From positions 2,728,001 to 2,792,000 of the forward strand of contig CM031558.1 in assembly GCA_018466975.1 (NCBI GenBank): a stretch of 64,000 nt of DNA, written 5' to 3'. The translations under genes and the position numbers were made by a program. Below are positions 11,807 to 21,082 of this stretch, piece by piece. A model generated the notes under the pieces. The model was given only the letters and a program-made list of their open reading frames with translations, was not told the origin of the DNA and made no database searches. Position 1 is the first letter of the stretch. Each line of letters opens with the position of its first letter. Source of the DNA: Sparassis latifolia (Eukaryota > Basidiomycota > Agaricomycetes > Polyporales > Sparassidaceae).

Positions 11807-13252
11807 GGTCAATGGTAGTCAATGGACACTCCCAAGCTTGGACAATTGACCCATTTGCTAGTGGGTACTCCGCAATCAAGGTTCTGCCCTCTGATGCACC
11901 TCTGAGAAGTTCGCCAAGCTGAGATAATGGGAGCTTGGAATGAGATTAGACGTGCCACAAATTCATGCGAGGTTCAACTAAACGCACCATGCGTCTCTGT
12001 GATTGTAATACATGGCACAAACCAAGGTGATAAGGGCACACAAGCGGAACGATGAAAATAAACCCAGGTCAGCTTTGCATTTTCTGGAGCGGCAGAACTG
12101 CGGGGACGTGTTATAATCTAAGATTCAATAACACCTTGTGCCCAACGTCGAAGCGAGCGTGACCCGGTCAGCGTCTGTCTTATAGGAATGAAGTACGGTA
12201 CTTACCGTACGCGTGTGATGAATATTCCTGACATACTACTTGCACTCGCATCCAGGTATATCGAGAGTCATTCCCCTGTTCAAGGCAGGCATTGTCCTTG
12301 CTGCATCGAATGGGTCGCAAGAGATCGCACCGACCACTAACCACTTACGGATGGAATTACTCACTGGTTGCATCATGGGCGCGTATGCGGCCGCACATGA
12401 TGTCGAATGCTGTGAGTTCTAAGGTTCGGTCTGATATTGCGACGTCATGGCGCGATGATGAAGTGTATCATATTGGTCTGTAGGAGTTCTACGTCCTGGA
12501 TGACGTACAGCAGAACGAGCAGCATAGTGTTGAAGTGAAGCCCTACAGAGAAGAATCAAGGTCCGTTCTGTCAGTTTCACACTGCGGCAGACCTAAGCAC
12601 AGATATCTCCTGCATCAGTGTACTTACTCTGTGAGAATGAAAGTGGAATTCAAGTCCTGAGACAACCATCTTAGAGGCATGAAAAAACAGTAGGAGATCC
12701 ATACCACCGAGCCCGACGAGTGATGGGTGCTGGCTTAGTACTTAGGCTGAGTAATAACAGATCGTTTAAGACGAAGGAGCATCAATTTGTTGAAACGTGG
12801 AAGACCCATTCAACGCATTGTTAGCGCCCATGTCATTATGTAATAAGCTAAGATCTACTTGACCAGTACTGTGAGGTTCTGAACAATCGTGTGGTAATTT
12901 CGAATTTTGCAGATGTGCCTCCAATTACATAGTTTTGACCGCACTGTCAAGGTCCTAGGTCGGTAGGCCTGTTCGAATTACGCAAGTGGATTGACTGACA
13001 CGGTCTCCACGATACTTCGTAGATGTTTAGGCTAAAGCGTTCACCACATTCACCTGGAAATCAACGTCCATAAACATTGAAATGTTATGCGCTCAGATCG
13101 CCTGTGTACGTTGAGACTTCAAGCAATTGTTCCGCACTCTTTGAGGTTCATACCGACCTTAAGTCTCATCAAATCAAACAATCACATTACTCATACAACA
13201 AAACTCTGGAACTGCATTACTATCTTTGCTTGACCTCTCCTTTGACACACGG
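11807..13252. other. Spacer between reductases B and C
   Basis: Non-coding spacer of 1.4 kb that is also duplicated: it matches 37048-38486 and, in part, 52500-53547. No open exon was accepted. Presumably it contains the promoter of gene B and the 3' region of gene C. Confidence 0.6.
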
Positions 13253-14526
13253 CTATGCGGTTCCCTCCTGAGGGTGCGCGACAAGCTTGAGGCCGCTAAC
13301 CTGGTTGTTCTTGAGCCTCTCCAACCCGTCGACTATACCTGCCAATCCGTTGGGCAAAACTTCAACGCAGTTCGGCTGACCACCAGATAGCCACATCAGT
13401 AACGCGATTGAAGAGAAGGCAAATTCGCGTGCCTTAATTGCACCCTGTTCCAGCAGAGCTGTGAACCTACTGAAGAAGCTGGCTGCTGTCTTGCGGTTCT
13501 GGGCACCATATCCGCTTCCATACACATGCACGACCTTCTTCTCTGCGACCTTCTTCGCAGAGTCTATCGCCTCTTGTAGGATGATCACAAGAGTACCACC
13601 TGGTGTGAGCACATCGTATGCAGCGTTCTGCGTGTCACTCTCGCTCACTGTGTCGTAGACCAATTCCACGGGAGCAGATGTAATCTTGCCGATGGCGGCG
13701 ACGAGCTCAGAGGTGGAAAGCTTACAGTCTAGGACGTGCGTCGCGCCGAAGAACTTCAAGAGGTCGGTATTATGCAGAGATGCTGTGGCGATGATGGGCG
13801 AGAAGCCTGCGAGCTTCGCAACCTGGATCACTTTTATTGAGGGTTAATTCACGCTGATATATAAGCTGTTAAGATAGTGTGCACCATATTGACCCACGGA
13901 AGTAGCACCGCCAAAGACTACAATGGGCTTTCCGACATATTTCCCCTTCCCACTCTCTTCCCAGAAAGGCATCAAAGCTGCACTTTTGACCGGATCATCT
14001 TGATTGAACAAGCCCAGCACAGCGGTTACGATGCATGCAGGCAGCGAAGCAGCATGATCGAATAAGATATTGTTCGGGATCTTCAGAATGGACGCTCAGA
14101 CAAGCGTTGATGCATAGTACACCGAGCTACACACCTTCTCCATTATGTCGGCGACAGCGATGAAGTACTGCTGGAAAGTGGCATGTGCGTTATCGTGGTT
14201 GCCTTCAGTCAGTCTGAAGAATCAGTCGGCGATTCTCGTCGACACGCAAACAATGCACAGAGAACTCACACACGGTCACCGACAGCAAACTCACTCACGC
14301 CCTCTCCAACTTCCTCTACGATACCAGCTGCATCTGTCCCCAGGACTGCGGGAAAGTCAGTGGCAAAAATGCCATAGCTCTGGATCTTCCAGTTGACAGG
14401 ATTCAATGCAGTCGACTCTGTCTTGACGAGCAGCTCGCCGGGGCCGGCTTTCGGTACGTCAATTGTACCAACCGCGAGGGAGCCTTGCTTGGACTGGAGA
14501 AGAAGGGCTTTCTGCTTGGAAGGCAT
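13253..14526 (-). CDS. Zinc-binding-dehydrogenase-type trans-enoyl reductase (copy C)
   Basis: Intact LovC/toxD-like medium-chain reductase. Exons: 14270-14526, 14135-14213, 13885-14080 and 13253-13830. The last contains a probable 57-nt GC-AG intron (13376-13432), leaving 350 residues, normal for the family. Visible motifs: an N-terminal GroES-like fold with ESTALNPVNWKIQSYG and FPAVLGTDAAGIVEEVGEGV; DNAHATFQQYFIAVAD; the nucleotide-binding region VVFGGATSVGQYVIQVAKLAG; and DTQNAAYDVLTPGGTLVI. The GHE and structural-zinc cysteines of true alcohol dehydrogenases are absent, as in quinone oxidoreductases and trans-ERs. Known members reduce polyketide enoyl intermediates in trans or act on other enones. 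The polyketide synthase at 1-5225 makes that role plausible but unproven. Copy C' at 38487-39770 has the same structure. Confidence 0.85.
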
Positions 14527-14997
14527 GGTAGGCTGGTGGTTGATGCAGGTTCAGCAGGGACACTTTCTGATACTCATCGCGGGCATATTTAAGGATTCAC
14601 CTGGCCTCGGCGAATGCATGTCGAATCTTGTCGGTGATAGTCTTGGCCTCATTTCGACATATGCTGACGCGATAAGTTTCGCCATGACGCCTGCGAACCT
14701 GGCTTGATCAGCAAGGAGAGGGCTGCTGAATCAGCAGCAGTGGTCCATCAAAGTTATAGGACATCAATCCATTGCATTCCTCATGATATGTGCATGGATC
14801 ACACCGCTATTGCGCAGCTTTTCCTGCAGGTATGGCAAGAGAACTACAAAAAAGGTGGATGCACGCTCTTTCGCGACCTGCGCGACGCGTTCGAGGGTGA
14901 GAATATCATAGGTACTATGAGAACATTCTGCTACGGTACACGTCTCACAGGCTGTCTAACCGTAAATAAGTTCAAGACTGCAAAAGGTGTCTACGTG

Positions 14998-15329
14998 GCA
15001 GTCTAGCTATAGTGGTAGCACAGTTAGGTCCTAGCGGAGTTTGAAAAACCTAACCTACCGGCGCGGGCGTCATGTGCCTCCCAATATGGTAAATGACTGC
15101 CACAAATGGCATTTCAGACATAAGCATTCTTCATGGCTCGGGCACCATGCTACTGCAACTCAAATTTCAGGCTCTGTTGTATGTTTCCATAAGTATTAGT
15201 GCCTGTTTCTGATCACTACACATGAGCTCTGACTGCACACAAAGATTGCACAAGTTTGCTATCAGGCAGAGATGCACATTCTTAGCAACACTGTACGTGA
15301 TTAAGTTCATGCACGGGGACATTTCTTCT
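14998..15329. other. Unassigned spacer left of the hAT element
   Basis: About 330 bp between the end of the reductase duplication and the left inverted repeat of the hAT transposon. No coding signal was recognised. It is not visibly the missing half of the Copia element that the hAT interrupts on its right side. Confidence 0.4.
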
Positions 15330-15526
15330 TAGTGCAGAGCAAGGGTATACCCTCGGGTGTCCCAAAGCATACCCCTACCCATACCCGTGAGGGTACGGTA
15401 CCCTTTGCTGCAGGTACGGGTTACCCACGGGTACAGGAGATTCTCACAGGTATCAATTCTCTCACGGGTCTACACACAGGTCAAGACATCATTGTAGAGA
15501 ATACAAGGCTATCTACTCAGGCATGA

Positions 15527-18500
15527 CTATGCTATCCCATCCATCTTCAAGTCCTTCATCATCCTCATTGGCCTCTGAGAGTGCAGTGATGGCAAGGATG
15601 TCGGAATTGTGAACAAAGCCCAAGTGGCTTCACTCTCCCAGGCAGAGAAGCACACAGATCGACTGCACTGACAGTCCATTCTGAAGGTGCAGCAGCAGAA
15701 TCCGGCCCTTGCTGAAGAGGCATTCGACATCAACAGATGTTGCTGGAAAGTTTATCAGCCACATTTGACTTCAAATGGCATGGTACATACCAGGGATAGT
15801 CAGATAGCTCATGGCCATGAGCAAGAGACATGGAAACTGCTTGTGTCATGCATACCACCATCCCAATGCATCTGGGACATGCTCTGTATCGGCATCGAGG
15901 TAGCGCTGGAGCTCGTCCTGATCATCTTGAGTCTGCAAGATGTTCTGATGAAGCAAGTTGTCGAACATGTTGGCAGATGGCTGAGCTTGAGTTGCAGCTG
16001 GGGTAGCCATCCTGGACATCACATTGCACCCTGCATAGGTGTGTTCAAACTCCTTATGCACAAGTTCCTCTGCCGTGTTGATCCAGTCCGGCTGCCAATC
16101 AGCCTGCTGGAAGTATTGAAGCTTATGAGAGGGGTGGAGCACTATATAAGATTTGTATTTAGTGGTCAAATTGATACTATAAACACTTACCCATGGTGAT
16201 CCGATAGACATTAGACTGATCAGTCTTGTCATAGTAACAGTTGAGGGTTTTCTTTGCCATGTTGATCGCAGTGCAGATGCATGGTTGGTAGTGGGTGTCG
16301 AGGGAGTTGTCGGTGAGTTTCTCATCGATGATGTCCATGGCCAGTATGACCATGGGGAGACTGGGCATCAAATGCAAGAAGTAGAGGGTGGTGTCATTGA
16401 ATATCTGAACATGCTGGCATGAGGGTGCCGCCATGTCCAGAGTCACGTGTGACTCACCTTCACAACATCATGCAGCTGCATCACTATCTCCCACTTATTG
16501 TTGTCCATCTCATACTTCCTCAGCTTCATCGCCCTATCCCCATCATCTCATTGATCGCAGGCTGATACTCCAGCATGAACTGCAGCATTCAGAAGGTCGA
16601 ATTCCAGTGAGTTGTGACATCGCGGGGCATCTTCCTCTTGGCCAGTTCAAGCTCTCCCAGCAACTTCAACCAAGCAGGCAAGAGCTTGGTTGAGGACCGG
16701 ACTATGGCCTGCATGATCTTGCACAGCTATTTGGTGTCAGTAAGGTAAGTGGAACTGTTTCTGCCACAGATGACTTACCTTGACGAGCACAAATGTTACA
16801 GGGTGCACGCCTATTGAGTGCTGTGTGCTCCTCAGGAGAGAGGTCCGCACGCTCATCTTTCCATCCATCAACATCGTCGTCTTCTTCCTCCCCAGCTCCC
16901 CAGTCCAAATCTCCATCCATCTCGAGGTCCTTGGCAAGTTCTTCCAGTGCACGCTCGGCCTCATCCATCAGATCCTCGGCCTTCCCTTTCGGTGCATCAA
17001 ATTGATGCAAGAGTGTCTTTGTGACCAGATTGATGACATGGTCAAAGCAGTGCAAATGATTCACCTGTCCCTGGAAGCTATCAATCAGTTCCTCAAGCAC
17101 ATCAGCAAAAGTCAACTTTTGCTTACTGGTGTTATACCCTTGATTAAGGAAAAATAAGGAGATCCCATTTCTTATTCCTCCATTATTCACCCTTATTGGC
17201 CTTAATTGCCCAATTAAGAATGGAGACCTCCTTAATTAAGGAGATAAGGGAGCTAAATGGAGGTAACCAAAAGTTGACTTTTGCTGATGCATGTCGATCA
17301 TGGTATCGTTGTTCGTCGCGTTGTCTGCTGTCACACCAAGCAACTGCAGCAAAAGTAAGTCCTTTCATTTTTCGTGTGAGATTGGTCTGATCCATTTACC
17401 TTCGCAGAGATTTTGAAGTCTTTGACCATCTTCGCGAATGCGGCAGCCAGATTGAGGCCATTGTGAGAGTCAGCAACCTCAACCACATTGAGAACCATGT
17501 GGAGAGGCAGCCCCTTGTGCTGCAGATGCGCGGTAAACGCGATGAGGGCCTTGTTATTGGGCAACGTCCATGCATCCATAGCAAAATTCAATTCTCCTTC
17601 ATACTCCTAACAGTATGTGAGCCCTCTATCCAGTTCGAGTGTGCGCACTACTGACCTGCAACATTTTTGCGATGCGTGCATGACAGTGCACAAAAACTTT
17701 GTGCACATCGCATGTCACAGTCCACCGCAATGGGATCCAGTACTCTGGCCTTTCAGTCTTCATCAGAGACTGAAATGCATGGTCCTCGATAATGGTGAAG
17801 GGCTGAAGGCTTTCCGAGACCCAGCGTACAATCTCAGCCCTGCATCAAGACGTTCAGCAATGATCACTCAATGCTGTGGAGATCAACTCCCCTGAACTCC
17901 ATGTGAGTATACTGGCACATAGAGTACGTAACTTTCTCCTTGCCTTTGCAGATGAACGATGCCATAATATCACCTGACCATCAATATTTCTCCACAGATG
18001 GCCATGCATCTGCAGCCGTCTTCAAGTGATCAGCTGCCACTAGCGCCTCTTCTCCCCAGCACTTTTGTATATGCTTTCACAAGTTCCCTGTTGACGTTCT
18101 GTCCCCTTTGTTGAGCCATCGTGTCACCTTCATTTTGCAGCCACAGTTCCCACACTGGAAGATGTGCCCGCGCATGCCCGAGGCCTTGTCAACATTAATT
18201 GTCACATTCGGCTTGTAGAATGCATATACTGTCACAGTCCAGTCCTTCTGCTTTTTTTCTATGCCATGGTAAGTGACAGCAGCATCATATTGTGAGACTA
18301 CTGTCCCAATTCTTCTTTAGCTGTCAAGGCTCTCTTCTTCGAAGGAGCCTGAACCTCAACCACATCATCATCGTCCTTTGCCACTACTATGACATCATCA
18401 TCTTCATTTTCAATGTCATCAATGCATGTGTATCAATCATGTGCATGTGGCACTGGGGATGGAGAAGCACGAGGCTCATCATTACTATCCATACACGTCT

Positions 18501-18560
18501 TCTTGCTTCATGAGGGCTTCTGTAATTGACTTCCACAACATTCTGGCATATTGCTGATGA
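15527..18560 (-). pseudogene. hAT transposase, interrupted
   Basis: Read from right to left. An acidic N-terminal segment (DDIENEDDDVIVVAKDDDD) precedes a BED-type zinc finger (IFQCGNCGCKMKVTRWLNKG, then NL-x-KHIQKCWGEEAL). The catalytic core follows with AMDAWTLPNNKALIAFTAHL, VADSHNGLNLAAAFAKMV and FQGQVNHLHCFDHVINLV. The C-terminal dimerisation region reads VECFFSKGRILLLH and LCLGEWSHLG. Stop codons and frame changes occur along the gene, and a MITE at 17100-17289 splits the core. Removing the MITE restores DTMIDMLEELIDSFQGQ in frame, so the MITE came after the transposase was intact there. The element cannot now move itself. Confidence 0.8.
17100..17289. mobile_element. CATCAG-end MITE, 190 bp
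   Basis: Inverted repeats begin CATCAGCAAAAGTCAACTTT. A 2-bp repeat CA (17098-17099, 17290-17291) flanks the element. Deleting the element plus one CA rejoins the transposase reading frame without a gap, which defines both ends. The interior has AT-rich palindromic runs around CCTTAATTAAGGAG. Confidence 0.93.
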
Positions 18561-18828
18561 ACCGCTGCTCAGGTGTCTTTTGTCCTTTTATGCACAGTCC
18601 TGTATGTAGTATGTAGGTCATTGAATAAGGTTTCAGAACTGTCCATGTACCTGAGGGAACTGGGTAAGGACCAGAGAAGGTTCCTGAAAAGGTAGGCAGA
18701 GCCTAATAAATGGGGCCCACAGGTTTGCCACGGGTATCACAGGTCAGCCTATGCTGACCCATACTCATACCCACTGATACTCATACCCGGTACCCTCACA
18801 GATTTGTATAACCCTTGCTCTGCACTAA

Positions 18829-20429
18829 TATTGGCTGGGCAGGGCAGAAATTGCAAGCCCTCGACTAGATGGTCGCACTGCAAAGTTTGTAGTGTGGCTT
18901 TGCTAATGTGTCCGTATGATCGATTCCACTCTTCCCAGGTGCGTGGGTCATTCTCAGACACTACGTATGCACTCTCTTGTTGCGGCTTAACCACTCGGGC
19001 ATGTAATAAATATAATCTACCTTTCATCTTGACGACAGCGAGGGTTTTTCCATGGCAATCAATTAAGATTGCGTGCCGATCTCCCATGACTGTTTGGCCA
19101 CTGGCTTCATCAAGTCTTGGTATTGAAAATAGATTACATGGGGATCGTGGTGCATATAGCACATCGCATAATTGGAACTTCATTTTTCTATTACCTACCT
19201 TACCTTCGAGCTGTATGGTCCCCCATCCGTAGGCTTGGACAGTGCCAAGTCCGCTTATTGTGTGATGCTCGAGGGGTTTGTAGGTTAAGAATATATCGTA
19301 ATTTTTCGCCACATGCAATGTTGTCACTGAATCAGCATACCAGTCATAGAAGGAATCGAAATCATCATTCCCTGAGCTAGTGCCTAAGGATACCATATTG
19401 CTATCGCAATCCTCATTATCATTCTCACATGCAACATGTGCTCTGTCCTTGCCTTTGCCGCCGGCATCACACGTCTGCTTGAATTTTCAGTGCTTGTACA
19501 GAGGTTCTCCAGATGATGTGCCTCAATATGGGGCATTGGACGGTCCCACTCTGGAAGGGCTTATCCCTCCTTGCCACTGCCTTTGGCCCAACAATCTTTC
19601 CCAATGTGCCCGAACTTTCTGCAATTGGAACAGATGAACTTGCCTCAGTTTCAGCATTCACTAGCCGTGTGTCCCATCTTATGACAGATGGAACATTTCT
19701 TGATCAAGTCTCACTTCCGCTTCTGGCTCTGGGCAGTAAGTGCTTGCTCTGGCTCAACGTGCTAATTGTGGTCAAAACGGTGTATATATTCGCCAATAAC
19801 TACAGCGATCAATTCCGGTGTCGTCATTGGCGGAGAGTTTGGCTGAGAACTCATCACGCCAGTGTACAATGCCATATATGAGTCCCAGCTGCTGGGCAGG
19901 GACTTGATGAGGATCTCATTGAAATCTGCATCCATTATTTGCTTTCCCATCATCTGTAATTGTTCGCATATCTCCCGAAGCTTGGCAATGTGCTTCAGGA
20001 TATTCATGCCTTTGTCAGCATGGTAATCGTAGAAAACTCGACTCAACGCTATAATCCTGTGTTGTCCTTTCAGCTTCTTTACTGTGCGAAGCAGATCCCA
20101 CATATGATGTGCTGTTGTTGCTCCTTCCATATGTGTGCATCGTCCAGGCACATGATGATCAAATTTCTCACCCTCTGATCCTTCTCACCTCACTTCTGAA
20201 TCTCGGCATCACACGCTTCTCTGGTATCTGGATTAGTACTCAGCTCCAGTTTCTGTATCTCACTGGTGACGTAGCCGAGAAGCCTTTTCTCATCCAGGAA
20301 TGTGGTCATGTGCCTCTTCCACAGCATCCAGTTGTCCTCCTTCAGAGGATGAATCCGATACATACTGTTCGGAATGTCCTTGTCGTTGTTCGACATTGTG
20401 TCACCCAGAACAGGGGTAGTTTTTCTCAT
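18829..20429 (-). pseudogene. Copia gag-pol polyprotein, truncated
   Basis: From the N-terminus (20429): gag-like NSMYRIHPLKEDNWMLWKRH, then SLPSSWDSYMALYTGVMSS typical of the UBN2-type gag domain, a zinc knuckle CSNCRKFGHIGKDCW, the protease region DWYADSVTTLHV, and the GAG-pre-integrase segment EEWNRSYGHISKATLQTL. Several frame changes separate these parts. The usual protease active site D-S/T-G is D-S-V here. Coding stops after LPCPANI, where the hAT end begins. Confidence 0.75.
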
Positions 20430-20509
20430 ATGGGTGAGGATAGTTTTATTGGTTGTTAGCAGCAGTAGGATACAAGTCCGAGGTTTAGATGGTCTCCGGG
20501 CTCATAACC

Positions 20510-20640
20510 TGTTGAGAATAATAGGTAAATTCCCAGAGGATATCACGATGATGTCTCGGATGAAGGGAAGACCCGATTACTCAGCCGGGTTCCCAAAATA
20601 GATTTCTTTATATACATTCTATATAAAGTTCCCTTACATA
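20510..20640 (-). repeat. Probable Copia LTR end with primer-binding site next to it
   Basis: On the minus strand the sequence ...TATTCTCAACA is followed by GGTTATGAGCCCGG (20496-20509), which resembles the primer-binding sites of fungal Copia elements. The LTR would therefore start TGTTGAGAATA on the plus strand at 20510. Its outer end is not defined, and no second LTR is available for comparison. Confidence 0.4.
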
Positions 20641-21082
20641 ATCATTCTCCGCTGTGGCGGGCTCCATGGGTGCCCTCGGATCGCTTCCTCTGGGCATTCC
20701 CAACAAGGTGTGTAATTAACAAGGACCATGCAATTTTGGCGCCGCAGGCTGGCAAAAAATGCCTCTTTTCCATTGGTTTGGGGTCAGCGTGAGACTCGTT
20801 GTGACACTTGTCCGAAATCCAGCAGGCCATTGGCCTTGTGACCTGTGACCCGCCGGGTTGGTCAAAAATGATCTTAATCTTTAGCGCTCGCGCTCAACGG
20901 AAATTGCCACTAATGTTGTTGCCAATCAACATCTGTCAGTTTTGCAAACAATCAACGTGTATTTAAGTACTGAAAGTAACCTAGTACAATCATCAAAGTC
21001 TTCTGGTGCGAAGGTGACAGGGATGAGCTAGACTTTCCCGCCTCACCAGTGTACTACTGGACAGTGGAGTAGACCTTCGCCT

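Larger units (their letters stand above)
10340..14997. repeat. Segmental duplication, reductase block, copy 1
   Basis: This block, holding reductases B and C with their spacers, is repeated at 35826-40275 and, for the B half only, at 51025-53547. Similarity starts around CTAGGTCCATGGATAA-type sequence and on the right ends near AACTGCAAAAGG. Boundaries were set by eye. Confidence 0.85.
15330..18828 (-). mobile_element. hAT-type DNA transposon, about 3.5 kb
   Basis: The ends match as inverted repeats: TTAGTGCAGAGCAAGGGT at 15330 and its complement at 18811-18828. Subterminal DNA is rich in GGGTAT/ATACCC repeats at both ends. The interior encodes a BED-type zinc finger and a hAT transposase on the minus strand. 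An 8-bp target duplication was looked for and not found (TTTCTTCT on the left, ATATTGGC on the right). On the right the element sits inside a Copia polyprotein; the left flank is not Copia, so the locus was rearranged after insertion. Confidence 0.8.
18829..20640 (-). mobile_element. Ty1/Copia retrotransposon, 5' part
   Basis: The 5' portion of a Copia element on the minus strand: probable LTR and primer-binding region on the right (20496-20640), then gag, zinc knuckle, protease and the start of the pre-integrase region, cut off at 18828 by the hAT element. Reverse transcriptase and the 3' LTR are not in the window. Confidence 0.75.

Noticed and set aside
15330..18828. 8-bp target duplication for the hAT element
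   Set aside because: Left TTTCTTCT and right ATATTGGC do not match; the absence is reported.
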